Origin: Owenia fusiformis
Lineage: Eukaryota > Annelida > Polychaeta > Sabellida > Oweniidae
Length of the DNA: 64,000 nucleotides
NCBI GenBank assembly: GCA_903813345.2
Contig: CAIIXF020000002.1
Location: 13,970,150 to 14,034,149 of the forward strand
Reading direction: 5' to 3'
In this document: in pieces, positions 47,705 through 59,009 of the stretch
Layout of the letters: each line of letters begins with the position of its first letter
Numbering within the stretch: position 1 is the stretch's first letter
Translations under genes and position numbers: made by a program
Notes under the pieces: generated by a model
Databases searched by the model: none
What the model was told of the DNA's origin: nothing
Seen by the model: only the letters and a program-made list of their open reading frames with translations

Positions 47705-47874
47705 TTTCCATTAGCCTGGACGCACACGCGTTGTTGACAAACCTAGTCCATAAAGACGCTTTCCAGTCCTCCTCCCATGAAGATTGGCTCAAGCTGTTGA
47801 AATCAGCCCCTCATCCGAATCAAACTTATGACTTCTCATATGATGCTTCAACATCTAAATCTTGTGAAGCCTAA
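47705..47874 (+). other. Possible exon or chance open frame, unidentified
   Basis: After TTTCCATTAG at about 47,714 a frame stays open to TAA at 47,872. It reads SLDAHALLTNLVHKDAFQSS and then DWLKLLKSAPHPNQTYDFSY. The composition looks more protein-like than other frames here and the sequence seems single-copy. I do not recognise a family, and there is no partner exon in view. It could be a terminal exon or chance. Confidence 0.2.
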
Positions 47875-48347
47875 TGATGCTTCGTGTGGTGAATATTATA
47901 TGGTTAATATGGGGTGTGAACAACTTGTGTGAACCCCAATTCTTCAAGAGTGTAGTAAGGGCAGATTGAGGATTCAGAAGGAGCATACCCATAATGGAAG
48001 ATAAATCCCCGCTATTTTGAGTCATGATTTTGACGTTGAGAGTCTGACGAATGATAAGAAAATAGAGTAAAGTACACTATTATATTACAACACAGGTGTT
48101 ACATTAGAAACTTAAGTTAGAAATATTTGAAAACATAAAAAAACACAGAAATATGTCCTCCAAATAGGTATTAATTAACCATACTTTTGGATCGAGTAAA
48201 ATAAAAACGAATTTAAATTTTGCTTGACCCGCATTTGTCATGTTGCTATAGTAACAATAATTGTCCACTGTGATATCATAGGACAACGAGACTTAAAACT
48301 TAGTGATCACCCTGTAAGTCCCCTCTACAGCCAAGACCGAGATATAT

Positions 48348-48394
48348 GGTACCATGGGCTTTCAGTTAGAGAGTTGAAAGCCCATGATGGTACC
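48348..48394. repeat. Short hairpin
   Basis: 'GGTACCATGGGCTTTCA' and 'TGAAAGCCCATGATGGTACC' are reverse complements apart from a small bulge, around a 10-base loop. Confidence 0.8.
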
Positions 48395-48454
48395 AAGTAT
48401 GAAGTACACGTATCATTGGGAAGATTGTTCAAAGTTACGTTGATTGGCATATTA

Positions 48455-48650
48455 TATCTGATGCCGGTCACGAATTGCTCTGTTATATCAATAAAGAAGT
48501 TTGATAATATTGGGAAATCTCCATCCCTTGAAACTCAAAATGTTAGCAATTTGCTATTTGCAGACGATTTAGTTATATTTGATACTACTCAAGTACTCAA
48601 GTAGCAAAGAAGAAATGCAACTTATACAGGCAGAATCGAGAATGATTTTG
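48455..48650 (+). pseudogene. LINE reverse-transcriptase fragment
   Basis: The frame contains NLLFADDLVIFD, the catalytic F/Y-x-D-D motif and its context in non-LTR retrotransposon reverse transcriptases. After a frameshift near 48,598 the neighbouring frame continues YSSSKEEMQLIQAES, typical of the next segment. About 50-60 residues survive out of a domain of roughly 250. It is a dead fragment, at the left edge of the 180-bp satellite. Confidence 0.75.
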
Positions 48651-49533
48651 GTAAAATTCATCAATCGACCTTGAGAGAAATATTGAGATCTATACAAGGT
48701 ACGACTGCTCGTCTAGACATTTCGTCTAGAGTGAAATGTAAAGCAGAGCTTTATGACAAATTAGATACTCAATATCTCACGAAAAGAATTACCACTCAAC
48801 AAGTTCTTCGTAGAGCAATTGCAAGAATGTATCTTTTAACGTCTCTCAAATTAACAAGCAACACGCTGCTACCAGCGTGACGTTAGATCGATTCGAAAAT
48901 TGACATTTCGTCTAGAGCGCAATTTAAATCAGAGCTTGACGACAAATCCTACAAATCAGATACTCTATATCTGACGAATAGAATGACCAATCAATAAGTC
49001 CTTGGTAGGGCAAATGTAAAAATGTATCCTTAAACATCTCACTAATTCGCAAATATCTTGCTGCCACCAGCGTTACGTACGACTGGTCCGAAAATTGACA
49101 TTTCGTCCAGAGCACAAACTGCATCAGAGATTTAAGACGAAATAGATATAAGATATATCACCAACAGGAACATCATTCATTAAATCCATTTAAAAGCATA
49201 CTTTAAAATATTCACTTAAACGTCTCACAAAATAGCAAAGGACTGGCTAATAGCAGTGTGACTAACATCTGGTCGGAAAATTGACATTTCGTCTAGAGCG
49301 CAAACTGCATAAGCGATTTAATACGAATTGGATATTATATATCTCCCAACAGAAAAGTCAACCAAGACATCCATCCTATAACAAACGTAAAAAATATACA
49401 TAAACGTCTTACAAAATATTAAACTAGTCACTGCTACCAGCGCGATGTACAACTGGTCCGAAAATTGACATTCCGTACAGAGGGCAATTGCAAAAAAATA
49501 TAATGAAACGTCAAATCAGCAAAGGACTAACTA

Positions 49534-50101
49534 CAGGGTGGTCAAAAAAGGAAACCCTGCATTTTCCTTATATCTTTGTCACTTTAAGAACTACTCCCTG
49601 ATATTTCATACATTTGTACATCATTCAATTTCCTACCACCCTACCACATTTCATGACCATCAGACTGATATTCACAATTGTACAGCACTTTGAATAACAT
49701 GCTTCAGATTTGGCCATTATCGCGCTGTAGGCAAAACAGCACAGTTGTCAATGACCCGAATGCATTCCTCAGCAGGTATGGCCTGAATGACACAAATGAT
49801 CTCACTTTTGAGGTTTGCAATTGTACTGAGGTCATTCTCATATACTCTATCTCTGCCATATCCCCACAGGTAGGGACATTTTAGACGATGAGTACAGGTT
49901 TCCCCACAACGCAACAGTGGCCACTGGGCATGTTCTTTAAAGTACTGTAACATTGTGACTATCAATCTGATGGTCATGAAATAAAGTAGGCTGGTAGCAA
50001 ATTGAATGATCTACACAGGTGTAAAATATCAAGGAGTTATTTCATAAAACGACAAAGATATGAGGAAAATGGTATTAGGGTTTCCATTTTTTACCACCCT
50101 G
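49534..50101. mobile_element. Tc1/mariner-type element with about 150-bp inverted ends
   Basis: 568 bp, flanked by TA (49,532-49,533 and 50,102-50,103). Both ends begin CAGGGTGGT and match in inverse for about 150 bases ('CATGACCATCAGA', 'ATTCAATTTCCTACC'). It sits inside a satellite monomer, which reads on correctly if the element and one TA are removed. Confidence 0.9.
49717..49977 (-). pseudogene. Tc1/IS630-type transposase C-terminal remnant
   Basis: The minus-strand frame holds LWGYGRDRVYENDLSTIANL followed by AIPAEECIRVIDN. This matches the segment after the last catalytic Asp/Glu in Tc1/mariner-IS630 transposases (pattern LWGYLK-x-x-VY, then L-x-x-I, then IP-x-x-x-x-x-RV-x-x-N). The catalytic core and DNA-binding part are missing, and the frame runs directly into the inverted end. 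It is inactive. Confidence 0.75.
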
Positions 50102-50426
50102 TAGTACCAGCATGGTGTACGAGTGCTCAGACTTTTCGTCTAGAGTGAAATGTAAATCAGATGTTTATGACAAATTAGATACTCAATATCTCACGAATAG
50201 AATTACCACTCAACAAGTCATTAGTAGAGCAGCGTGGCGTTACACCAGTCCGAAAATTGACATTTCGTCTAGAGTAAAATGCAAATCAGAGCTTTTTGTG
50301 AAAATTGACATTTCGTTTAGAGCGCAAAACTGCATAAGCGATTTAAGACAAATTGGATGTTATATATCTCCCTAACAGAAAAGTCAATCGACACATCCAT
50401 CCCATGGCAAACGTAAAAATATATAT

Positions 50427-51730
50427 GTTTACCTTTAAACTTTCCAATAATAAAAACAAACGACCTAACTACTTTGTGTATTAATTTCATGGAAAATGAT
50501 ATATTTTATGTAGTTTTCTATATAGTTTTTTATATAGGGACCTTGCCACCCGGAACGGTATTCGCACATGGCAACTTTCAGCCTTAAATGTTGCCGCCAT
50601 TTCACTTGTTCTGCAAGTCTTGATCACTATCTTTCTTTGAATTTTGAATGTTAAACCATGTTAGTTTACTTCCTTTGTTACTAGGCAACCAATTAATTGT
50701 GTTTTAGTACCCCAGACAGGTTGTATGATGCAGTCATGTTTTTACTCTATATTTGCAATAGAACAACCATTCTTTTGAAATTTTCATGTTTTATTCAGGA
50801 GACAATTTCCAACATTGAAAAAAAACATTTTAAAGAAATTCCTAATTTTATGATTTTGATAAGCTTTTTTCAAAAATACTGCACTGTTAATAAAATACAG
50901 GTTTTTGTTTGAACAATTGATTATTTAACGTCATTTCAAAGATGGTCTAGCTTTTGAATTTTTGGCCGCCTAAAGTCTTTCAAGATGTGTTTGATGCCAT
51001 ATTAATTATGGCTGATTAGTGTTGTTAATTTTTGTCATATTCAATAATATTATTACAGTGCATTTGGCCGATGAAAAACTTGTCACTCTAGGTCATGTTT
51101 TCTCTGATAAAGCATTCTTTCGCCAATGGGCTTTTCCGCCACCATCACTCAGCATGCAACCTCGTGGCATGTAAATTGTACAATGCTTTGAATATGTCAG
51201 GTTTCCCTGACAATTTCATGATAGAATTTGACACAGCTATATTAATATCTCTGAAGGATCTAATGCTGGGAATGCTTGGAGATTCGTGATGTTTTACCTC
51301 ATTTTGGACAGTATTGAACAGTTTGATCGGGTCGGACTTGTGTCCGTTGACAAGAAGATTGACCTCCTCTATCTGGGCAATCTAGGGGACACTTCTCAAA
51401 ATGAGACCCAGAGCAACAAGTATTTTATTGGCCTAATGCTCTGAAATAGTATTGAATATGACTAAAGTGAAAAACAATAATCAGCCATAATTGTTAATAT
51501 TGCAACAAATATATCTGGAAAGACTTTAGGCGGTTGAAACAATATTTGAAATAACGTTTCAAAAGGTTCAATTGTTCAAGCAAAACCTGCATTTTATTAA
51601 CAGTGAAGTGTTTTTGAAAAAAGCCTGTCAAAATCATAAAATTGGAAATTTTGGTTAGATATTAATTTTCCATGTTGGAAATTGTCTCTAGATTAAATCC
51701 TGAAAATTCCAATAAGAATGGTTGTTCAAG
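50427..51730. mobile_element. Insertion in the satellite with about 260-bp inverted arms
   Basis: The arms 50,797-51,068 and 51,428-51,686 are reverse complements with scattered changes ('AGACAATTTCCAACAT', 'CACTGTTAATAAAAT', 'GGCCGCCTAAAGTCTTTC', 'ATTATGGCTGATTA'). The 360-base centre contains a roughly 50-residue open frame (FDRVGLVSVDKKIDLLYLGN) that I cannot identify. Outer edges are set only by where the satellite stops and resumes. Confidence 0.65.
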
Positions 51731-52055
51731 AACGGGAACATCATTCATTAGATTCATTCAAAAGCATACTTCAAATGTATACTTAAACGTCTCACAAAAC
51801 AGCAAGGGACTGGCTAGTAGCAGTGTGTTGACGTACGACTGGTTGGAAATTGACATTACGTCTAGATTAATGCAAACTGCATTTAAGCGATTTAGATGAA
51901 TGTGATCTTTTATATCTCCCTAGCAGAAAAGTCAATGAACACATCCATCCTATGGCAAACGTAAAAATATATACATAAACGTCTCACAAAATATCAAATA
52001 GTCACTGCTACAAGCGCGATTTACAACTGCTCAGGAAATTGACATTTCGTCTGGA

Positions 52056-52400
52056 GTGAAATGTAAATCAGAGCTTCATGACATATTAAATACTCAATAT
52101 CTCACGAATAGAATTACCACTCAACAACTCCTTGGTAAACCAAATGCAAAAATATATCCTTTGACGTCGCTCAAATTAACAAACAACATGCTGCTACCAG
52201 CGTGGCGTTACACCAGTCCGAAAATTGACATTTCATCTAGAGCGCAATTTAAATCAGAGCTTTACAACAAATCCTACATATCAGATACTCTATATCTGAC
52301 GAATAGAATGACCAATCAACAAGTCCTTGGTAGAGCAAATACTAAACAAATACTGGATGATCAGGAGCTGGATATGGCAGAATACCTATTCGAGAAAAAA
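52056..52400 (+). other. Open frame through two satellite A monomers
   Basis: The frame stays open for about 110 codons of satellite and then runs on into the adjacent insertion (198 codons in all). Its repeated peptide includes KIDISSRAQFKSELYNKS and NRMTNQQVLGRAN. Similar frames appear in other A monomers (48,671-48,880 and 50,112-50,375). No known family. The rest of the satellite has stops, so I read this as chance or a decayed repeat protein. Confidence 0.25.
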
Positions 52401-52436
52401 TATTGGGCGAGGCGGCAGCCGAGCCCAATATTTTTT
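52393..52436. repeat. Hairpin with 15-bp perfect stem
   Basis: GAAAAAATATTGGGC and GCCCAATATTTTTTC flank a 14-base GC-rich loop (GAGGCGGCAGCCGA), which itself has a GGC/GCC pair. It lies just outside the 16-bp inverted end of the Harbinger-containing insertion. Confidence 0.85.
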
Positions 52437-52694
52437 CGTTTTATTATGCACCTCCCAATCAAAAGAGAATTTTCGTTATACGTATTGATTCTACTTATAC
52501 GGATACGTATACGTATGTTTATAAGTATAAGTATAAGTTACAGATTAAAATCATGTTTCGTTATAAGTATAACATTAGAAACTTATATCAGGTTTGACCT
52601 ACCGTTGAACCTTTGTACACCTTTTTATACAGTGACATACACCACTTGTTGAGAGTGAAACACGTGTGCTATAGTACTGTATTTAGTATCAAAT

Positions 52695-53099
52695 TTGCTC
52701 TACATTGAACACTTTTTAGTAGAAATTGATATATTTTGGCTGAAGGACATTATAATTCTTCTTCATGAGTTAGATCGTAATATGAATAGGAGACACAGGG
52801 AGTCTATGTTTAGGCTAAATTTGGAAACAATGTCAAATGATGAATGTAAACTATCATTTCGTTTTGAGAAAGATGATATTTATACACTTAGAGATACAAT
52901 GCAATTTCCACCTTATTTTGTTGGCTACAACAATTGTAAATGTACTGGATTAGAGGGACTTTGCCTAATGCTCCGTAGATTGGTGTACCCAAACAGGCTT
53001 TACGATATTTCTTCAGAGTTCGGCATGAACATTACAGAGGCGTCTATTTTATTCAATGAAACTGTAAATTTTGATGGGTGGATTAAACGCAGATTATGA
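52695..53099 (+). pseudogene. PIF/Harbinger transposase, N-terminal fragment
   Basis: A 134-codon frame. From about residue 48 it reads ECKLSFRFEKDDIYTLRD, then GLEGLCLMLRRLVYPNRLYD, then SSEFGMNITEASILFN. This is the segment preceding the DDE core in HARBI1-like transposases (FRF-x-x-x-DI, G-E-x-LC-x-x-L-x-R-x-x-YP-x-R, FG). The DDE catalytic region is absent after the stop at 53,097; that space holds unrelated GGCC-rich repeat DNA. The fragment is uninterrupted, suggesting a fairly recent copy or a first exon. It cannot catalyse transposition alone. A Myb-like partner gene, usual for the family, is not seen. Confidence 0.75.
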
Positions 53100-53254
53100 G
53101 ATAATCCAATTGTTCTTGGAACCATTCTTTGAACTATTCTTGAAGATTATACATTGGCCTTTCATATGCATTTATTTTTTACAGTCAGAAACTATCCGCA
53201 AAAAATGAAGGAGTCTCAAAAATCTGTTGCGATACTTTCCGTGGTCCTTTTTAA

Positions 53255-53450
53255 AATTTGAGGCCCATTTTCGATAATTTGGCCTAAAAAGGCCAAGTTA
53301 TTCCCAAAAGGCCTATTTTTAAGGCTTTACACATTTTTGGGCCCAAACATTTTTTGGGACCCTAAAAATTTCTGGGGCCAACTTAGGTGGGGGGGGGGTC
53401 GATGACCCCTCCCCCCCCCTCCCTGGATCCGCCACTGGCTGCCACACCCC
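53255..53450. repeat. GGCC-rich dispersed repeat copy with G/C-run end
   Basis: 'TTTGGCCTAAAAAGGCCAAG' and 'TTTTTGGGCCCAAACATTTT' match the tandem family at 4,200-4,660. It ends in long G- and C-runs and 'GGATCCGCCACTGG', a phrase common at ends of hAT-like elements in invertebrates. Confidence 0.6.
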
Positions 53451-53554
53451 TTGAATTATTTTGCAATCATGTTTTCCGCCCTCCTTCAAAATGTTTACCC
53501 TCCGTACATTTTAACAATGGGGTGACGCATTTTGACTGTCTAGGTCTAGCTGCT

Positions 53555-54177
53555 GTAGCACACTTTTTTCTACTCTTGGTTCTGTATTCTGGTTAATCAC
53601 GTAAGTAAAGGCCAACATTATGAACTCAAGTTCAAAAAGTATGTCACTTCATGTAAGATAATGCCAATTGTGTATATAATACGAAGAAAAAAGGATAAGG
53701 ATAGTACTAACTTATAAACGCTGTTCTATACGTGAAAACTTATTACCTTACGAATAGAAAGCGCAAGATGTTGTGACGTATTAAAACGCAATACGTATAA
53801 GTATAAGGAATCGTATAAGGGAGCCAATTACGTATAACGAAAACGGTTAATTTATAACCAACGTGCAAATGTATTTTTAAAAATACTAGCACACATTATT
53901 TTACTCGTGGTTCTGTATTCCGATTAAATTACATCAACAACGGCCGGTATAATGGACATAAAGTTCTAACACTATGTCACTGGGTGTTATGAAGATCAAT
54001 AATGTATGCAAGACAATGAAAAAAGATAAGGTAACTTCTTACTTATAAACCCTGTTCTAACTGTAAAAAACGTATAGCCTAACGAATAGAGAGCGCAAGT
54101 TGTGATGACGTATTACACAAAAGCCATACGTATAAGTATAAGTATAGGGGGGCCAATTACGTATAACGAAAATTCTC
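53555..54177 (+). repeat. About 330-bp direct repeat, two copies
   Basis: 'AGCACAC(T/A)T...TTCTACTC(T/G)TGGTTCTGTATTC' starts at 53,555 and 53,888. Both copies run through 'TTATAAAC(G/C)CTGTTCTA', 'GCGCAAG', 'ATACGTATAAGTATAAG' and end 'CCAATTACGTATAACGAAAA'. They lie at the right end of the Harbinger-containing element and may be duplicated terminal sequence. Confidence 0.75.
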
Positions 54178-55467
54178 TAAAGTTAAGTGGAGTACTTACT
54201 GGAGTACAGGCTTAAACTGTCGTTAAGTTGACATTATTTTGACATTTATTTATTTTTTCTTTCAAAACTCAGACGACTTCCGGCCAGTTTATTCGCTACA
54301 CTGGACGAAAATATTTGCCCGGGGAATTTAATTTTTATTTATTCGAGACGTTCTTGCAGAATTATATGTAACTTTTGAATGATAAGGGTAATTGTGATTA
54401 AGTGCATTTTTTTCTTCTATTTTCCGCCAGTTTTAGATGTAAGCTTTAAGTAGTACTCCAGTTATTAAGAAATAAAACTCTGAAGTGGGAATGTTGCAAA
54501 AACATTGAAAAAAATATCCGACCCTTTTTCTCGAAAGGGTCAGATATTAAAAAAATATCCGGCAGTTTTCAGAAAAGAGCAAAGTATTGCCAAATTACAA
54601 GCAACTAAGAACCAATCAGATTTGAGTATTTTAATGAGGTGCATAATAAAAAAAATATATCCTTTGACGTCTCTAAAATTAACAACCAATATGCTGCTAC
54701 CAGCGTGACGTTAGATCGGTCCGAAAATGGACATGCCATCTAGAGCGCAATTTAAATCAGAGCTTTACGACAAATCCTACAAATTAGATACTATATATCT
54801 GTCGAATAGAGTGACCAATCAACCAGTCCTTAATAGGGCAAATGTAAAAATGTTTCCTTATACATCTCAATAATTAGCAAATATCATACCGCCACCAGCG
54901 TTACGTACGAAAATTGACATTTCGTCCAGAGCACTAACTGCATCAGAGATTTAAGAGGAATTAGATATAAAATATATCACGAACAGGAACATCATTCATT
55001 AAATCCATTCAAGAGCATACTCCAAAATATATATTTAAACGTCTCACAAAATTGCAAAAGACTGGCTAGTAGCAGTGAGACGTACGACTGGTCGGAAACT
55101 GACGTTTCGTCTAGAGCGCAAACTGCATAAGTGATTTAACAGAAAATATAAAACTAGTCGCTGCTACCAGTGCGAAAATTGACATTCCGTACATAGCCCA
55201 AAGTAAATCAGACTTTTATGACAAATAAGATACTCAATATCTCACGAATAGAATGACCAATCAACAAGTCCACGGTAAGGCAAACGTAAAAATGTATCCT
55301 TAAACATCTCAATAATTAGCAAATATCATGCTGCTACCAGCGCTACGTACGACTGGTCCGAAAATTGACATTTCGTCCATGCCAGTGCACAAACTGCATC
55401 AGAGATTTTAGACGAATTAGATATAAAATATATCACGAACGGGAACATCATTCATTAAATCCATTTA

Positions 55468-56640
55468 AAGATTCTCGCAATCTTTATCCAATCAGCGTTT
55501 GCGAGTGTGTCGGCTCACGTATAAAAGGCGAATCCAACTCAAATCCATGCAGGGGTGTATGAGGTACTCGAATAGGAAAGAGCTCGTGAAATCTGAATTT
55601 ATATGCACATGGTCAATGTTTACACATGTTTGGAGTTATTGAAGAAAATGTGATATGGGTGTGGTTCCGAATTTGAAGTCATTGCTGGAAAATATGATTT
55701 TAATACGTGAAATTATATCTATAAATACAGCACTAAAAATAACAGTACACATGAAGTACATGTATGATTGTGTTCAGAAATGTTTGAAACCCTTAGGGAA
55801 AATTCTGTCTGCATTTTGTCACCATTGCTCTTTCTTCCCGCATTCTAGTGCTGTTTGAATGAATATATTAATTAATGTATTTCTAACTTAAATATATCAC
55901 ATTTTTTTATAAACCACAAATATTTAGATCATAAAAAACTATCCAATACTTGAGTGAGCACGATATGCAAGGGTTACTAAGTTGACACAGTAAATGACCA
56001 CTGGATATTGTGTTAGTCCATGCACACAGCGTATTCTGCTAAGGCCATAAGAAGTAGATTCTTTGCTTTGCGTCCCCTTGCTTGCATGATTTTGAGTAAA
56101 TCAGAAAAAAAAAAAAAACACATCAAAATAGCAATCACAAGGGTCTGAAAGTACCATTACATTTCGTTCAATCAGAATCAGACGAAATGGGGGATAATTT
56201 GATGTGCGTCAAAATTGACAGTGTTATAATTATTTTGGCATACATTGTGTATTTTCTTATTTTTTACCCTTGAAGTTTAAATATATTGTATAAAATGTAT
56301 AGATACGTGTTTGTAATCACTGCAAATTGGTATGTCATCCCTTTTTATGCCCATAAAATGTATACATTTCTCAGCAAACAAGTTTGTGTTTTTGTCTTGA
56401 GTTTGTGTTTGTTTTCCTTGTACCCTTGCATGATTTGGATTTTGCCAGGACGCAAAACAAAGAATCTACTTCTTATGGCCTAATACACATTTGCTAACAC
56501 CCCCACTTTCAAAGTGAAGTGACTAATTGGTTTATGTTTACGTTTTAATGTGTTTTGGGTTCCTTGTTACAGCAAGGGGGGCCAGTAAAGTAGACTAACA
56601 TGTTTGCATGGCAAGTTTTGATCGAATATGTGAGACACTT
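55468..56640. mobile_element. Insertion in the satellite carrying a Harbinger MITE
   Basis: The satellite breaks at 55,467 inside a B monomer ('AAATCCATTTAA') and resumes at about 56,641 with 'CAGAGCATACTCC'. The inserted DNA includes unique AT-rich sequence (frame 55,655-55,858, not recognised) and the MITE at 56,043-56,480. The edges show no clear duplication. Confidence 0.55.
56043..56480. mobile_element. PIF/Harbinger-type MITE, copy 2
   Basis: 438 bp, with the same ends and interior as 6,466-6,908 and again flanked by TAA (56,040-56,042 and 56,481-56,483). It differs mainly by a poly-A expansion near 56,107 and loss of about 6 bases near 56,275. Confidence 0.88.
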
Positions 56641-56880
56641 TCAGAGCATACTCCAAAATATATAAATAAATAAATATACATAAAATAAAATAAATAAATA
56701 TACATAAACGTCTCACAAAATATAAAACTAGTCGCTGCTACCAGTGCGATGTATAGCTGGTCCGAAAATTGACATTCCGTACATAGCCCAAAGTAAATCA
56801 GACTTTTATGACAAATAAGATACTCAATATCTCACGAATAGAATGACCAATCAACAAGTCCACGGTAAGGCAAACGTAAC

Positions 56881-59009
56881 AAGAAAATCCAGTGAAAAAA
56901 TCACTGAAAAACTACAAAGACCCGAAGTTAGGGTATAAGGGGCGGAAAAGATGGAGTGATAGCGAAATGTTGATTTAACTATTAGTAAATGGTTATATTG
57001 TCACAGAAGCATGTAGCGCCACTTGTACTATAGGCTACTGTTATACTGTTCTGGATGGCTGGATGGGGTAGGGTAACTTAGGTCCCAAGTCTATTGTTAT
57101 TTTAGTAAATGACTTTTTTCACCAAAAACAATATGGATAGCGCTTCGTGCTCTTTAACGTTATGTTGATGCTGTACTGCATTACCAAGAGGAAGTTTAAA
57201 TATACGTATAAATTTTAACAAACTTCATTATGTCACCATCTCTACACGGTGACATAAAACAATCATGTATCTTTAGCAACAGTATATTGTGGCGTCTTAT
57301 AGCCCAAAAATATACATCAAATCTCAAAAAGTCCAATTAAATCCCCAGTAAATGACATCTGGACACTCATTGTCACTCATTGGATCTTGTCGTGATGTCA
57401 TTTGGACTCTGTGGATTGTTCCAATGTACGTCATCCTTCTTGACCTGTGTTATTACCATGCCCTGGAAATATGAGATAAAAGCATATCATATATGTGTGG
57501 CCATAGTCAATACATTTCCTACCTATTCAATATTTGGACACTAAAATGTACGATTTAAAACGTCAGTCACATTATAAACTACAGATGTAACCATAAGATT
57601 ATTAGAAAGGTTAAGCAACAGTGCTTCTTGCGACATAAACCGCGAATGGGAAGGGTCGAAACACTCTCATTAATTTTTCATAAATAAAAAATAAAACAAA
57701 GAGACCACTAGCAAAAAGAAATAAATCAGTTTTAAGTTAAAGACTTACAAATTACGTTTCCTCCGTTTCTAAAGTAGCACTTTTGTTCATAGTTGTTGCC
57801 GATTTCACACCTGATTTATAATGTAGCCTACGTCTTTGTTGACATAACCATTATAAATGTTTGCATTAATTGTTGTTTCACTTGTTGTCGGTGTTGTTGT
57901 ATGTATAGGATCTTGTTGTTAGTGTTGCTGTCTGAAAAAGAATAAAGTGGGGCAGTCTATATTCATTTGAGTTCCGCTTAACCTTCCAGTTTAAAAACGA
58001 TCGTTCGTATGATGGTAATAGCTTATCCCGTTCCCGGACCGGGATAAGTAATAGCCAGTCTCGTGACATAAGTCCCGCGGGAGGCATCTAAGGTTCATTG
58101 TCGAGGCGGATAAGACTAGAAAACTAAATAAATCTAGAAGGGTGGGAGAGGGGGTCAAAGTCATTTCAGTTTTCTATCAGACAAAATTTAACATTTCAAT
58201 TTTTGTGCAATTTTGACTCGGATCAGAATTCCTTGGAATGGTTTTAAAATAAAGAGATTGCCTGATGTTTTCTGCTAATCAGTTGTGCCTACTGTCACAT
58301 GTTTTAATATAATTTATGGTAATCCCCAATGAAAATCACAAATCCACGAAAGTCCTAGGCTAAATCCACACGCGAAAAGTCCGCGATGATCATGTTTTTG
58401 GGGGGAGGGGGGTCAAACTCAAAAGTCAAAACTAGATTTATTTAGTTTCCTATCAGACGTTGAACTTCTGATGCCTCTCCTTGTGACCAGCATCATAATA
58501 GTCATTTACAGAACATTAGAAATAGATCAGATCGTGAGTATGTGAAGCATCTGGAAAACTCGTTGGACCATGAGAAACAAAATCTAAATTTCTTGAAGTT
58601 CATAAATTGATATTACACCACTTCTGGCCCGTATAATGATTCAGTACAATAAGAAGTTACAATTCTACTCATTTCTATAATCAAGTTGGAGTGAAATGCG
58701 ATTATAAATACACAAATCAAACTTTAAATTAACAGAAATGTTAGAATACGCTTACCCGTTCAGACAAAATTGAGAGCAATGGCGGACAATGCGTTCTACG
58801 TCACATGACGACATTACTTGGAAACACAATCGATCCGTAATCGCGTCGTATGACGACTTGGTAGTTCCCTTGACAATTTGCCATATAAGGTAATAAAGGC
58901 GGTCTTTAGGTCACGTGACCGATCCACTAGCGATTGCCCGGAATAAGGTACAAAGAATCCCACTTCGTGGGGGGTCTTTGTAAAAAGAATCCCACTTCGT
59001 GGGGGGTCT
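56881..59009. mobile_element. 2.1-kb insertion in the satellite, unidentified
   Basis: The satellite word 'GGCAAACGTAAAAATGTATCC' is split: it stops at 'GGCAAACGTAA' (56,880) and resumes at 'GTAAAAATGTATCC' (59,009 on), compatible with a GTAA duplication. Inside are a hairpin CTTATCCCG/CGGGATAAG (58,022-58,050) and, at the right end, two copies of a roughly 33-bp word containing 'AATCCCACTTCGTGGGGGGT'. No frame here (including minus 57,878-58,087) is recognisable. Confidence 0.55.

Larger units (their letters stand above)
52343..54645. mobile_element. PIF/Harbinger-containing insertion in the satellite
   Basis: The satellite stops near 52,342 and resumes near 54,646. TTTTATTATGCACCTC (52,438-52,453) and its exact complement GAGGTGCATAATAAAA (54,636-54,651) bracket the insertion. 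A second inverted pair, AGAGAATTTTCGTTATACGT at about 52,465 and its complement ending at about 54,192, lies inside. The element carries a Harbinger transposase fragment and a direct repeat. Confidence 0.6.

Noticed and set aside
57878-58087. 69-codon minus-strand frame in the 2.1-kb insertion
   Set aside because: Contains a hairpin sequence and no recognisable motif; insufficient support.
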